Under the pieces are notes generated by a model. The model saw only the letters and a program-made list of their open reading frames with translations, ran no database searches and was not told where the DNA came from. A stretch of DNA of 64,000 nt from Streptomyces sp. NBC_00536. GTDB lineage: Bacteria > Actinomycetota > Actinomycetes > Streptomycetales > Streptomycetaceae. The translations under genes were made by a program, and so were the position numbers. Each line of letters opens with the position of its first letter. The stretch's first letter is position 1. The DNA lies in NCBI RefSeq assembly GCF_036346295.1, contig NZ_CP107819.1, positions 5,766,001 to 5,830,000 of the forward strand, written 5' to 3'. Shown here piece after piece: positions 9,901-19,999 of this stretch.

Positions 9901-10002
9901 CCGGGCGGGGCGGCTCACCCCGCCTTGGCAGGCGGGTCCCTCGGGGGCCCGATGGCCGTCCATAGGGGCTCAAATAATGAGACGCCCGTCCCACCCGCTT
10001 GA
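6913..10002 (+). CDS. cdgC: Membrane GGDEF/EAL c-di-GMP signalling protein (CdgC-like)
   Basis: Integral-membrane c-di-GMP enzyme of 1029 aa. About ten hydrophobic segments occupy residues ~40-400, followed by a PAS domain (~420-540, FRSLVQGSSDVIMI at its start), a GGDEF domain and an EAL-like domain. The cyclase signature is intact (GGDEF at 621-625) and RAGD at 612-615, five residues upstream, fits an inhibitory I-site. In the EAL domain the signature reads AAQ (754-756), the later DDFG-type motif reads DGFGSG, and the NVSA-like block reads RMTA, so phosphodiesterase activity looks lost. An in-frame TTA leucine codon lies at 7168-7170. Position just upstream of ilvB and the ten-segment topology match CdgC of S. 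coelicolor, from memory. The start is uncertain: GTG at 6991 is an alternative. Confidence 0.85.
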   Translation: MGEGSDAAQPPEATTARAETSHRGGPVNAPGALLTRPPAASGGRGLAAQLLLAVISAGYAVGAAVGWGTKEAAEIMGDFGLSAAGLLAAVSCYHYARTIGRRERPAWLLFAFSSLMAAVGNLVWGWYEVVLGQEVPKPSVADFAFLCFAPSAIVGLLVLAKRPVTRAGWVCLALDSWLIAGSLLTLSWSLALAHAARTAQSGALGSVPRAALSLAYPMLDIALVSMVLVLHFRRSATNRSAVNTAIAALALTVLSDALFTSPLLSAHYQSGQLLDAGWFAGSLLLAYAPWGARRMHPVPEIARREPAPRRRRPPRGRGAGRPGDPRRRAAHAGSELLSAHAREVRPVSRPITGSLPALTPYLAAAVCTLGILYNVIEGRKVDRMVVFTGCTVVLALVIRQGIMLLDNIALTQELAQKENHFRSLVQGSSDVIMIAAPTGILRYVSPAAAGVYGRDAEELVGSELSALIHPEDLGRVVHEVRRFLAAPPAEEPTTRIECRFKSGGGEWLNVESTVNRHQGGLILNSRDVTERVRLQAQLQHSAEHDPLTDLPNRALFTRRVRQALTGRRAGDHSTAVLFIDLDGFKAVNDTIGHQAGDELLVEAARRLQDSVRAGDTAARLGGDEFAALILGDGSRDRSAREYQVHEIADRLRATLSQPYRIAGSEVRVAASIGVAFADPGITPSDLMRNADLAMYRAKAGGKNRVELYAPQMQAEVVRKAELAGRLRTALHEGEFALLHQPVVSLASGEVTAVAAQARWRSAQGILFTPAEFLRVAEYSEGAAGPGGPAGPSPAAAPDASRTAELSRWLLEEAVDQAAERHRSGHDVPVAVRMTAQRLLDRSMPGGSVESLLTRHGLPSGALVIELADSDPRVPFDELERRLTALRRLGVRIALDGFGSGYAAISALRRLPVDVLKLDRGLVEGVVESPRLHKITAGLLRIANDLGMQSVADGVDLPEQLMALRAMGCTHGQGMAFSGPLDEYRLRRALVRGTFPVPGGAAHPALAGGSLGGPMAVHRGSNNETPVPPA

Positions 10003-10035
10003 CACCGACCTCCCGCCGGAGGGAGGGTCAGTGCC

Positions 10036-10077
10036 ATGCGCACCCGAATTCTCGTACTTGGAAAGCGCGTCGGCTGA
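10036..10077 (+). CDS. ilvB operon leader peptide
   Basis: Thirteen-codon ORF reading MRTRILVLGKRVG, preceded by a strong GGAGGGAGG. The run I-L-V-L places all three branched-chain amino acids in consecutive codons, the expected sensor for transcription attenuation. A terminator hairpin follows at 10120-10153, then ilvB. A leader peptide of this type upstream of streptomycete ilvB has been predicted by comparative genomics (established idea; recalled, not checked). Low charging of Ile, Leu or Val tRNA would stall the ribosome here and favour readthrough. Confidence 0.8.
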   Translation: MRTRILVLGKRVG

Positions 10078-10119
10078 AGCAGGGTCAATCATGCCCCCGC
10101 TCACTGCACCCGACGCGCT

Positions 10120-10153
10120 CCCCTCGCTTGCCTCCCGGCACGAGGGGTTTTTT
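10120..10153 (+). terminator. ilvB attenuator terminator hairpin
   Basis: CCCCTCG at 10120-10126 pairs with CGAGGGG at 10141-10147, extended inside by TGCC/GGCA around a tccc loop, and is followed by six T residues at 10148-10153. It lies between the ILVL leader peptide and ilvB, so it is best read as the attenuator terminator. The competing antiterminator was not worked out. Confidence 0.8.
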
Positions 10154-10212
10154 GTTGCACTGGCACACACCGAACCCTCGCAAAAACCCTCAGCTTCGAG
10201 AAGAGAATGCCG

Positions 10213-12096
10213 ATGACCGAGCAGGCCACCGGGGCCCACCATCCGCAGCCGCGGGCCCGTAACGGCGGATCCCACACCGCCGCAGTTGAGCACGTCACGG
10301 GTGCGCAGTCCCTCATCCGCTCTCTCGAAGAGGTGGGGTGCGACACCGTCTTCGGCATCCCGGGCGGCGCCATCCTCCCCGCGTACGACCCGATGATGGA
10401 CAGCCGCAAGGTCCGTCACATCCTGGTCCGCCACGAGCAGGGCGCCGGTCACGCCGCCACCGGCTACGCGCAGGCCACCGGCAAGGTCGGCGTCTGCATG
10501 GCCACCTCCGGGCCGGGCGCCACCAACCTCGTCACCCCGATCGCCGACGCGCACATGGACTCCGTGCCGCTGGTCGCGATCACCGGTCAGGTCTCCTCCA
10601 AGGCGATCGGCACCGACGCCTTCCAGGAGGCGGACATCGTCGGCATCACGATGCCGATCACCAAGCACAACTTCCTGGTCACCAGGGCCGAGGACATCCC
10701 GCGGACGATCGCCGAGGCGTTCCACATCGCCTCCACCGGCCGCCCGGGCCCGGTCCTGGTCGACATCGCCAAGGACGCCCTCCAGGCGAAGACCACCTTC
10801 AGCTGGCCGCCCACCCAGGACCTCCCGGGCTACCGGCCGGTCACCAAGCCGCACGCCAAGCAGATCCGTGAGGCCGCCAAGCTCATCTGCCAGGCCAAGC
10901 GCCCGGTCCTGTACGTCGGCGGCGGCATCATGAAGTCCGGCGCGACCGCCGAGCTGAAGGTCCTCGCCGAGCTGACCGGCGTCCCGGTCACCACCACGCT
11001 GATGGCGCTCGGTTCCTTCCCCGACAGCCACCCGCTGCACGTGGGCATGCCCGGCATGCACGGCGCCGTCACCGCGGTCACCGCGCTGCAGAAGGCCGAC
11101 CTGCTGATCGCGCTCGGCACCCGCTTCGACGACCGCGTCACCGGCAAGCTGGACAGCTTCGCCCCGTTCGCGAAGATCATCCACGCGGACATCGACCCGG
11201 CCGAGATCGGCAAGAACCGCGCCGTCGACGTCCCGATCGTGGGCGACGCCCGCGAGGTCATCGCCGACCTGGTCCAGGCCGTCCAGGCCGAGCACACCGA
11301 CGGCCACGCGGGCGACTACACCGCCTGGTGGAAGGACCTCAACCGCTGGCGCGACACCTACCCGCTGGGCTACGACCTGCCCGAGGACGGCATGCTCTCG
11401 CCGCAGCAGGTCATCGAGCGGATCGGCGCGCTCGCGCCGAAGAGCACGATCTTCGCCGCGGGCGTCGGCCAGCATCAGATGTGGGCCTCGCACTTCGTCA
11501 AGTACGAGGAGCCCCGCACCTGGCTCAACTCCGGCGGCGCCGGAACCATGGGCTACGCGGTCCCGGCCGCGATGGGCGCCAAGGTCGGCATGCCGGAGCG
11601 CACGGTCTGGGCGATCGACGGTGACGGCTGCTTCCAGATGACCAATCAGGAACTGGTCACCTGCGCGCTGAACAACATCCCGATCAAGGTCGCGATCATC
11701 AACAACGGTGCGCTGGGCATGGTCCGCCAGTGGCAGACCCTGTTCTACAACCAGCGGTACTCCAACACCGTCCTGCACGCCGACGAGACCGGCCAGGACA
11801 CGGCGGTCGGCTCCCAGCTCGGCGAGTCCAGCGCTCCCCGCAAGGGCACCCGCGTCCCGGACTTCGTCAAGCTGTCCGAGGCCATGGGCTGCGTGGCGCT
11901 GCGCTGCGAGGACCCGGCGGACCTGGACAAGGTCATCGCCGAGGCCAACGCGATCAACGACCGTCCGGTGGTCATCGACTTCATCGTCCACGAGGACGCC
12001 ATGGTGTGGCCGATGGTCGCCGCGGGCACCTCGAACGACGAGGTGCTGGCCGCCCGGGGCGTCCGTCCCGACTTCGGCGACAACGAAGACGACTGA
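10213..12096 (+). CDS. ilvB: Acetolactate synthase large subunit
   Basis: Catalytic subunit of acetohydroxyacid synthase, a ThDP-, Mg- and FAD-dependent enzyme that condenses pyruvate with pyruvate (valine/leucine branch) or 2-oxobutyrate (isoleucine branch). About 627 aa, normal for actinobacteria. Visible blocks: [11 protein letters not shown] and [19 protein letters not shown] with the catalytic Glu, [20 protein letters not shown], and the ThDP signature [20 protein letters not shown] continuing to [15 protein letters not shown] at 10213 is favoured over ATG at 10207 because GAAGAG is then at a normal distance. It begins the ilvB-ilvN-ilvC run and sits behind a leader peptide and attenuator, implying control by branched-chain amino-acid supply. 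Confidence 0.97.
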   Translation: MTEQATGAHHPQPRARNGGSHTAAVEHVTGAQSLIRSLEEVGCDTVFGIPGGAILPAYDPMMDSRKVRHILVRHEQGAGHAATGYAQATGKVGVCMATSGPGATNLVTPIADAHMDSVPLVAITGQVSSKAIGTDAFQEADIVGITMPITKHNFLVTRAEDIPRTIAEAFHIASTGRPGPVLVDIAKDALQAKTTFSWPPTQDLPGYRPVTKPHAKQIREAAKLICQAKRPVLYVGGGIMKSGATAELKVLAELTGVPVTTTLMALGSFPDSHPLHVGMPGMHGAVTAVTALQKADLLIALGTRFDDRVTGKLDSFAPFAKIIHADIDPAEIGKNRAVDVPIVGDAREVIADLVQAVQAEHTDGHAGDYTAWWKDLNRWRDTYPLGYDLPEDGMLSPQQVIERIGALAPKSTIFAAGVGQHQMWASHFVKYEEPRTWLNSGGAGTMGYAVPAAMGAKVGMPERTVWAIDGDGCFQMTNQELVTCALNNIPIKVAIINNGALGMVRQWQTLFYNQRYSNTVLHADETGQDTAVGSQLGESSAPRKGTRVPDFVKLSEAMGCVALRCEDPADLDKVIAEANAINDRPVVIDFIVHEDAMVWPMVAAGTSNDEVLAARGVRPDFGDNEDD

Positions 12097-13770
<1,674 letters not shown>

Positions 13771-13777
13771 GCCCTCG

Positions 13778-13815
13778 CGCGGTGGGGCCGGGACGCGCGT
13801 CCCGGCCCCACCGCG
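13778..13815 (+). terminator. Terminator-like hairpin after ilvC
   Basis: A perfect 18-bp inverted repeat (13778-13795 with 13798-13815) separated by two bases begins 7 nt after the ilvC stop. It is very GC-rich and lacks a T-run, as is common for streptomycete terminators. It separates the ilv operon from serA. Confidence 0.75.
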
Positions 13816-14052
13816 GCCCCGGCGTGGACCCGGCCCCGCCGGAATCCGGCCTTCCAGTGCACCGCCTTGTCCACCTCGGCCAACCACGGACGAGTGATCC
13901 TTCCGGACAGGCGGAATAGCGGTCCCGCAACGCCATTACACTGCTCAACACAACGCGTCAGGCCCACAGTGTCGTGCGTCTTCCACGCGGCTACCCCCTC
14001 CACGCCTGCGGCCGTCGGGACGGCCGTCCGCACTGGACTTGTGAGGACCCAC

Positions 14053-15642
14053 GTGAGCTCGAAACCTGTCGTACTCATCGCCGAAGAGCTGTCGCCTGCC
14101 ACCGTGGAGGCACTCGGCCCCGATTTCGAGATCCGGCACTGCAACGGCGCCGACCGCGCCGAGCTGCTGCCCGCGATCGTCGACGCCGACGCGATCCTGG
14201 TGCGCTCCGCCACCAAGGTCGATGCCGAGGCCATCGCCGCCGCGAAGAAGCTGAGGGTCGTCGCCCGTGCGGGCGTCGGTCTGGACAACGTCGACGTCTC
14301 GTCCGCCACCAAGGCCGGCGTGATGGTCGTCAACGCTCCGACCTCCAACATCGTCACCGCCGCCGAGCTGGCCTGTGGCCTGCTCGTCGCCACGGCGCGC
14401 AACATCCCGCAGGCCAACACCGCCCTGAAGAACGGCGAGTGGAAGCGGAACAAGTACACCGGCGTCGAGCTGAGCGAGAAGACCCTCGGTGTCGTCGGCC
14501 TCGGCCGCATCGGTGTCCTGGTCGCCCAGCGCATGTCGGCCTTCGGCATGAAGGTCGTGGCCTACGACCCCTACGTACAGCCCGCGCGCGCCGCCCAGAT
14601 GGGCGTCAAGATGCTGACGCTGGACGAGCTGCTGGAGGTCGCCGACTTCATCACCGTGCACCTGCCCAAGACCCCGGAGACCCTCGGTCTCATCGGTGAC
14701 GAGGCCCTGCACAAGGTGAAGCCGTCCGTCCGCATCGTCAACGCCGCCCGCGGCGGGATCGTGGACGAGGCCGCGCTGTACTCGGCCATCAAGGAGGGCC
14801 GCGTCGCCGGCGCCGGTCTCGACGTGTACGCGAAGGAACCCTGCACGGATTCCCCGCTGTTCGAGCTCGACCAGGTCGTCTGCACCCCGCACCTCGGCGC
14901 GTCCACGGACGAGGCCCAGGAGAAGGCCGGTATCTCGGTCGCCAACTCGGTGCGCCTCGCGCTCGCCGGTGAACTCGTCCCCGACGCGGTCAACGTGCAG
15001 GGCGGGGTCATCGCCGAGGACGTACGTCCCGGCCTCCCGCTCGCCGAGAAGCTCGGCCGCATCTTCACCGCCCTCGCGGGCGAGGTCGCGGTCCGCCTCG
15101 ATGTCGAGGTCTGCGGCGAGATCACCCAGCACGACGTGAAGGTGCTCGAACTCTCCGCGCTCAAGGGCGTGTTCGAGGACGTCGTCGACGAGACGGTCTC
15201 CTACGTCAACGCGCCCCTGTTCGCCCAGGAGCGCGGCGTCGAAGTCCGCCTGACCACCTCCTCGGAGTCCCCGGACCACCGCAACGTGGTCACCGTGCGC
15301 GGCACCCTGTCGGACGGTCAGGAGATCTCGGTCTCCGGCACCCTGGCCGGTCCCAAGCACCTGCAGAAGGTCGTCGGCATCGGCGAGTACGACGTGGACC
15401 TGTCGCTCGCCGACCACATGGTCGTCCTGCGCTACACCGACCGCCCCGGCGTGGTCGGCGCGGTCGGCCGCCTGCTGGGCGAGGCCGGTCTGAACATCGC
15501 GGGCATGCAGGTCGCCCGCGCCGAGGAGGGCGGCGAGGCGCTCGGCGTCCTCACCGTGGACGCCGAGGTGCCGGTCGAGGTCCTCGCGGCCATCTCCGAG
15601 GAGATCGGCGCGGTCTCGGCCCGCTCGGTCAACCTGGGCTGA
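14053..15642 (+). CDS. serA: D-3-phosphoglycerate dehydrogenase
   Basis: First enzyme of serine biosynthesis, oxidising 3-phosphoglycerate to 3-phosphohydroxypyruvate with NAD+. 529 aa, the long type I form: substrate/NAD domains, an intervening ASB domain and a C-terminal ACT domain. Signatures include RAGVGLDNVDV, the Rossmann LGVVGLGRIGVLVAQR, VNAARGGIVDEAALY, AGLDVYAKEP and TPHLGASTDEAQ; the ACT domain begins near DHMVVLRYTDRPGVVG. GTG at 14053 gives MSSKPVVLIAEELSP, the family start, although the frame is open upstream to 13867. A TACACT at 13937-13942 could be its -10, leaving a leader of roughly 100 nt. A terminator at 15669-15698 ends the unit. Confidence 0.96.
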   Translation: MSSKPVVLIAEELSPATVEALGPDFEIRHCNGADRAELLPAIVDADAILVRSATKVDAEAIAAAKKLRVVARAGVGLDNVDVSSATKAGVMVVNAPTSNIVTAAELACGLLVATARNIPQANTALKNGEWKRNKYTGVELSEKTLGVVGLGRIGVLVAQRMSAFGMKVVAYDPYVQPARAAQMGVKMLTLDELLEVADFITVHLPKTPETLGLIGDEALHKVKPSVRIVNAARGGIVDEAALYSAIKEGRVAGAGLDVYAKEPCTDSPLFELDQVVCTPHLGASTDEAQEKAGISVANSVRLALAGELVPDAVNVQGGVIAEDVRPGLPLAEKLGRIFTALAGEVAVRLDVEVCGEITQHDVKVLELSALKGVFEDVVDETVSYVNAPLFAQERGVEVRLTTSSESPDHRNVVTVRGTLSDGQEISVSGTLAGPKHLQKVVGIGEYDVDLSLADHMVVLRYTDRPGVVGAVGRLLGEAGLNIAGMQVARAEEGGEALGVLTVDAEVPVEVLAAISEEIGAVSARSVNLG

Positions 15643-15668
15643 CCGCAGCACGACACGAGCGTGTGAAA

Positions 15669-15698
15669 GAAGGGCCCGGGGGAGACCCCGGGCCCTTC
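15669..15698 (+). terminator. Terminator after serA
   Basis: Thirteen-bp perfect stem GAAGGGCCCGGGG / CCCCGGGCCCTTC with a 4-nt loop, 26 nt after the serA stop, followed by a weakly T-rich tail. Confidence 0.8.
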
Positions 15699-15744
15699 CG
15701 TGTGTGAGCTGACGCGGCCACAGGTGACCGTCGTTGCGATGGTG

Positions 15745-15775
15745 TTGGCGCTCTCGCCGCGCCGCTTGCTAGATT
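15745..15775 (+). promoter_or_regulatory. Candidate promoter for the 2OG-oxygenase cassette
   Basis: TAGATT at 15770-15775 is a good streptomycete -10; TTGGCG at 15745-15750 is a possible -35 with a slightly long 19-nt spacer. It lies after the serA terminator and about 105 nt before the membrane-protein gene at 15881. Confidence 0.45.
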
Positions 15776-15880
15776 CGGCGCGATTCGACGCGGTGAGCGT
15801 GCACAGCACCGCCTGCGGAGCCGACCCGATCAGCGGCAGGGCATGGGCGGGCGGCCTCCTGAACTGGAAGGTAGGCCGGG

Positions 15881-16594
15881 ATGCTTGGCCAGGCCAAAAC
15901 CCACGTCCTGATACTCATCGGTGTGTGGGCGGCGCTCGCCGCGGTGCTGATGCCCCTCTTCGGCCCGTGGGGCGCGGTGTTCGCCGGAGCCGCCGCGAGC
16001 CAGGTCGCCTACTTCACCGCCAGGCCCTACCGGAAGGACGCACCCTCGCTGTGGGCGACCGGCATGATCTGCGTCGCGGTGGGTGCGATCAAACTCAACA
16101 TCAATGACTGGCATGCTCACGGCGCTGTCGTCGGCATCCCGGAGTCGGTGTGCCTGGCGGCCCTCGCCGGCGCCGGGACCCTCTGGGTGGTCCGGCGGCT
16201 GAAGAGAGTGGCGGGCGAGGTCAAGGCCAACTTCAAGGCCTCGACCGTCGAAGCCGCCGCCATGAGGGAGCGAGCGGAAGCCGAGCGCGCCCAGCGGGCC
16301 GTCGGCCGGCCCGAGGGGTACGGCGAGTTGGGGCTGCGCAGGTCGGCCCGGCTGGGCGCCCTGACCACCGCGCTCACGGATCACGCCCGCGAGGTGGCCG
16401 CCGCCGGTCGTCCGGCCGTCGACGCGGTCGACGCGGTCGCCGATGTTCGCAAGAGGCTGGCCAAGGACCCCGGGCTGCTGCCGCACCTGCGCCACAACGT
16501 GGGCAAGGCAGATGTGGACGAGAACGTACGAGCGGTCGCGGCAGCCCTGCTCGCCGAGGCCGAGGCAGCCGGGCCGCTGCCGCACTCTCTCTAG
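15881..16594 (+). CDS. Hypothetical four-segment membrane protein with long cytoplasmic tail
   Basis: Family not recognised. 237 aa: four hydrophobic segments near residues 8-26, 28-46, 57-74 and 84-106, then a charged, mainly helical tail (~107-237) rich in Ala, Arg and Glu (for example MRERAEAERAQRAV), probably a coiled or helical cytoplasmic domain. The ATG at 15881 follows GGAAGGTAGG. It is the first gene of an apparent operon with two AlkB-like oxygenases: only 10 nt separate it from the next start. The arrangement suggests a membrane partner or anchor for the oxygenases, but that is inference. It could also be an unrelated conserved membrane protein that happens to be cotranscribed. Confidence 0.8.
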   Translation: MLGQAKTHVLILIGVWAALAAVLMPLFGPWGAVFAGAAASQVAYFTARPYRKDAPSLWATGMICVAVGAIKLNINDWHAHGAVVGIPESVCLAALAGAGTLWVVRRLKRVAGEVKANFKASTVEAAAMRERAEAERAQRAVGRPEGYGELGLRRSARLGALTTALTDHAREVAAAGRPAVDAVDAVADVRKRLAKDPGLLPHLRHNVGKADVDENVRAVAAALLAEAEAAGPLPHSL

Positions 16595-16604
16595 GGGCTG
16601 TGCG

Positions 16605-17855
16605 ATGCCGTACACAGCAGAGCTGACAGAAGCCCGCATCGACGATGCGGGCAACGTCCTGGTCGCGCCTTCGGCGTTGCGGGACGATGACGTGATCAAG
16701 GGCTTCTTCGGGTCCACCACCACGCCGGAGGAGCTGGATTCCGGCTCGCCCGACCTCGCACAGAAGACCGTGTACCTGTGTGGCGACATGTCCGGGATCA
16801 GCGGCCGCCAACTGCACGAGGCTGCCCGGGTGTTCGTCGTACGGGAGCTGTCGCACGGTTACCGCGAGGACGCCGGCGCGCCGTGGCCCGTCGTCGGCCT
16901 CGGCCGAGTTCCCCTCCGCGTGCACGGCGTCGGTGCGTACTACCGCCGCTTTTTCGGCCCCGGCGCCGGTCACTTCGGACGGATCCGTGCGGAGCACACC
17001 TTCCAGTCCCTGACGGAGTCCACCAAGCCCGGAACGGCCCATCGCAGCGGAATCTATCTGACGCCCGTCACGCGAGACGGCGAAGAACTGCATTTCCGCC
17101 TGCTCCGGTGCTCCACGAACCTCTCGGGGCCGACCGAGAACTTCGGCCCGACCGACACGCGCATCGTCGAGGCTCTGAACCGCGAGGCCGCCTCCGTCTT
17201 CCGGGACCGGGCACCGCTGAATCACGTTCTCGCCCAGATCTACCACAACACCCTCGCCACGACCGGGCGCAAGCAGTCCAAGGCCAAGATCTCGTCCCAT
17301 GCCGACAAGACCAAGGACATGCCCGTCAACGGCATCATGGCCTTCTGCACTTTCTATGACCAGGTCGACAAGCTCCAGCCCCTTGCCGAGGACGCCTTCG
17401 ACCTCGGGGTGAAGGGTGTCAGCGGGCTGACCACACTCCGCTTTCGCCTCAAGGAGCCGACCGAGCCGACCGAGCCGACCGGAGAACGCGACGGGGCCGC
17501 GCTCCCCGCGCAGTTCAGCCTGACCCTCTATCCCGGCTCCGTGTTCTTCATGCCGCTGTCCACCAACCGCCTGTACACGCACGAAATCCGGCCCTCAACG
17601 CTGGACGCCGGGCTGCTGCCCACCCGTCTGGGATACGTGGTGCGCTGTTCGAGCGCCGAAGCCGTGCACAAGGACGGCCGTACGTTCCTCAAGGTGCCCG
17701 GGGACGTGGTGGAGCTGGGGCCACCCACACCGGACGGCCTGGACGAACTGCGCAGGGTGTACGCCGAGGAGAACAGGACCTCGGCCTTCATCGATTACGG
17801 CGACAGATTCCTCTTCAGCATGAACACGGGAGATTATGTTGCCCCACGCCTCTAG
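16605..17855 (+). CDS. AlkB-like Fe(II)/2-oxoglutarate-dependent oxygenase, large
   Basis: Putative non-haem iron dioxygenase of 416 aa. The iron triad is H232-x-D234 in ISSHADKTKD and H326 in NRLYTHEIRP; R341 or R347 (TRLGYVVRCS) would bind the 2-oxoglutarate carboxylate. Between them LNHVLAQIYHN precedes the HxD as in AlkB-type proteins (N..L.N.Y), and FSLTLYPGSVFFMPLSTN is the late double-stranded beta-helix strand. About 200 residues before the core match no family I know. A nine-base unit (gagccgacc) is repeated three times near 17455-17482, giving EPTEPTEPT between the core strands. The start follows the upstream gene by 10 nt and its end overlaps the next gene by 20 nt. Substrate unknown: nucleic acid, protein or small molecule. 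Confidence 0.75.
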   Translation: MPYTAELTEARIDDAGNVLVAPSALRDDDVIKGFFGSTTTPEELDSGSPDLAQKTVYLCGDMSGISGRQLHEAARVFVVRELSHGYREDAGAPWPVVGLGRVPLRVHGVGAYYRRFFGPGAGHFGRIRAEHTFQSLTESTKPGTAHRSGIYLTPVTRDGEELHFRLLRCSTNLSGPTENFGPTDTRIVEALNREAASVFRDRAPLNHVLAQIYHNTLATTGRKQSKAKISSHADKTKDMPVNGIMAFCTFYDQVDKLQPLAEDAFDLGVKGVSGLTTLRFRLKEPTEPTEPTGERDGAALPAQFSLTLYPGSVFFMPLSTNRLYTHEIRPSTLDAGLLPTRLGYVVRCSSAEAVHKDGRTFLKVPGDVVELGPPTPDGLDELRRVYAEENRTSAFIDYGDRFLFSMNTGDYVAPRL

Positions 17856-18621
17856 GATCTCGGATGACATCCTCGCGTTCGCTTTGCCGGCCGAGGGGAA
17901 TTCCTTCGCGGAGCTGTCCGAGTCGGCTCGTCTGGAAGACGTGGGAAAGGGCCGGCGAGGCGCGGTGCTCGCCAGGATCGACGAGGCGAGTGGTGGTGTG
18001 CCCCTCGTGCGCACCACCACTCAATACGGCAGCCCGACGCAGCCTTTCCGGGCCGTGCACGAACGGCTCGCGCGGCGGATCCAAGAACGTGCGGCGCTTT
18101 CGGTCGGCTTCAACAACGCCCTCATGGAGATCTACACGAGCGCTTACACCACCATGGGCAGCCATAGCGACCAAGCCCTTGACCTGGCCGACGAGTCGTT
18201 CATAGCGGTCTTCTCCTGCTACCGGAATCCCGAAGCGGGCCCGCCGAGGAAACTCGTCTTCGCATCGAAGGAGTCCGGTGGTGAGAAGTTCGAGATTCCG
18301 CTCGCCCACCACGGTGTCGTCGCCTTTTCCGTCGACTCGAACCGGCGGCTCAAGCACAAGATCGTTCTGGATGCGCCCGGTCGGGCGGCGGCGGACAATC
18401 AATGGCTGGGCGTGACCTTTCGGACGTCGAAGACCTTCGTCCGGTTTCACGACGGGCACGCACATCTCCCGCAGGGTGCGCTCCTCGTGTCGGCCGACGA
18501 GGAACAGAGGCGCGAGTTCCATCAACTGAGGCGCCGTGAGAACAGGGAAACGGACTTCGCCTACCCCCCGCTGACGTACACCGTCAGCGAAAGCGATCTG
18601 ATGCCCCCCGTCGGACCGTGA
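17836..18621 (+). CDS. AlkB-like Fe(II)/2-oxoglutarate-dependent oxygenase, small
   Basis: Second putative dioxygenase of the cassette, 261 aa. The motifs are cleaner than in its neighbour: FNNALMEIYTSAYTTMGSHS with H110-x-D112, distal H174 in RRLKHKIVL, and R196 in WLGVTFRTSKTF. These fit the AlkB-like 2OG-Fe(II) oxygenase fold. The ATG at 17836 lies 20 nt inside the end of the upstream gene and has CGGGAGAT before it, implying translational coupling. It is convergent with the PucR regulator, with 10 nt between stops. Codon use (aat, ttc, gaa, aag mixed) looks a little less GC-biased than flanking core genes, in line with later acquisition, though I did not compute this. Repair, RNA modification or peptide hydroxylation are all possible. 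Confidence 0.78.
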   Translation: MLPHASRISDDILAFALPAEGNSFAELSESARLEDVGKGRRGAVLARIDEASGGVPLVRTTTQYGSPTQPFRAVHERLARRIQERAALSVGFNNALMEIYTSAYTTMGSHSDQALDLADESFIAVFSCYRNPEAGPPRKLVFASKESGGEKFEIPLAHHGVVAFSVDSNRRLKHKIVLDAPGRAAADNQWLGVTFRTSKTFVRFHDGHAHLPQGALLVSADEEQRREFHQLRRRENRETDFAYPPLTYTVSESDLMPPVGP

Positions 18622-18631
18622 GGGCTTCTGA

Positions 18632-19837
18632 TCAGCCGTGCAGCCGGGACGCCTTGAGGGCCATGTGGAGCAGCAGCCGGTCCTCGCCGGCGTCCAGGTC
18701 CAGCCCGGTCAGCTTCTCCACCCGGGCCAGCCGGTAGTAGAGGGTCTGCCGGTGGATGCCCAGGGCGGCCGCCGCGCGGCCCGCCTGGCCGGCGCAGTCG
18801 AGGAACACCTCCGCGGTACGGGCCAGCTCGGCGTGGGCCGGGGCCAGCAGGGCGCGGGCCGCCGGGTCGTCCCGGACCAGCTCCGGGGCCGCCGCCAGCG
18901 CCGACAGCATCCGGTAGGGGCCGATCGCCGACCACTGGGCCACGGGGCCCAGCAGGGGCTGCGCCGCCGCTGCCCGGGCCGCGGCCACCGCCTGTTCCCA
19001 GGCGTCCGGCAGCCCGGCCAGCCCGGTCCGGGGGAGCCCGACACCGGCCGTCACGGCTGCGCCCGCCGGGCCTCCCGCGGGCGCAGCCGTGACGGCCCCC
19101 GCCCCGGCCAGCAGCCGGGTCGCCGCCGCGAGCGCCGGGGCGGGCAGGTCCGTGCTCCGCAGCCGCACCAGCACCGCCAGCGCGAACCCGGACGGCCCCT
19201 CGGCGCCGTCGTCCCCGGTGGTCCGGGGGACCAGGCACACGGCCGCCGCCCCCGGCACCGACGGCGGGGCCTGCCCGGTCCAGGGAGCCACGCACACCAC
19301 CGCGTGCGGCCCCTCCGCGCCCGGCCCCAGGGCCACCCGGAGCGCGGCCACCGCCATGTCCCGCTGCCAGCCCCGCCCGGCGGTGACCACCGCGCGGAAC
19401 TCCCGGGACAGATCGGCCCCCGCCTTCGCCTCCGCGGCCATCAGGACGCCGATCCGCTCGGCGACCTCCATCGCCGCGGCCAGCTGCTCCGGCCCGGGCC
19501 CCGGCTCCGCGTCCAGGAGCCACACGTATCCCTGGGCGATCCCCCGGTAGCGCACGGGCAGGCAGATCCGTCCGCGGAAGACCCCGGCCTCCGGCGCCGC
19601 GGGGATCCGTACCGGCTCGGTCGCCCGGGTGATCCCGAACCCCTCGAACCAGGCCCGTACGGCCGCGGTCGACTGGCGGGTCAGGATCGAGCGGGTCCGG
19701 ACCGGGTCCATCGCGAGGTCGTCCTCGCTGTCGTGCGCGCCGAAGGCGATGAGGCGGAAGTCCCGGTTCTCCAGCGTCGCCGGAGCGCCGAGGAGCGCCG
19801 AGATCTCGTCCACCAGGTCCTGGTAATCGCCTTTCAC
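18632..19837 (-). CDS. PucR-family transcriptional regulator of proline catabolism (inferred)
   Basis: 401-aa regulator with the PucR/CdaR architecture: an N-terminal sensor-like region ([20 protein letters not shown]), a central GGDEF-related CdaR domain, and a C-terminal HTH_30 segment, [20 protein letters not shown] followed by [17 protein letters not shown]. It is divergent from proline dehydrogenase with a 162-bp shared control region, so regulation of the proline-to-glutamate genes is the natural inference. ATG at 19837 begins MKGDYQDL and is preceded by GAATGTCCGGGTG-type sequence without a strong SD. Family assignment is firm; effector and role are inferred from position. Confidence 0.88.
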   Translation of the reverse strand: MKGDYQDLVDEISALLGAPATLENRDFRLIAFGAHDSEDDLAMDPVRTRSILTRQSTAAVRAWFEGFGITRATEPVRIPAAPEAGVFRGRICLPVRYRGIAQGYVWLLDAEPGPGPEQLAAAMEVAERIGVLMAAEAKAGADLSREFRAVVTAGRGWQRDMAVAALRVALGPGAEGPHAVVCVAPWTGQAPPSVPGAAAVCLVPRTTGDDGAEGPSGFALAVLVRLRSTDLPAPALAAATRLLAGAGAVTAAPAGGPAGAAVTAGVGLPRTGLAGLPDAWEQAVAAARAAAAQPLLGPVAQWSAIGPYRMLSALAAAPELVRDDPAARALLAPAHAELARTAEVFLDCAGQAGRAAAALGIHRQTLYYRLARVEKLTGLDLDAGEDRLLLHMALKASRLHG

Positions 19838-19999
19838 CCGGACATTCTCCCACCTGGCGGTCCCTATTTCAGACAGATGTATGAGATCGCGGCCACGGAT
19901 GCGTGACAGCTGTCGATGGCAGAGGATCGAGGCGATCTCTAGGTTTCACGGTGGTCTTACTTGCCATTCTTTTACTTCTGCCACCCGTTGGAGGTGCCC

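Noticed and set aside
9999..10004. Perfect TTGACA before the ilvB leader
   Set aside because: No acceptable -10 lies 16-19 nt downstream (GC-rich GGAGGG instead), and it falls at the cdgC stop; the ilv promoter is left unassigned.
16605..17855. Reading the large oxygenase as a phage or restriction protein
   Set aside because: No nuclease, methylase or structural motif; iron-binding triad and beta-helix strands fit an oxygenase better.
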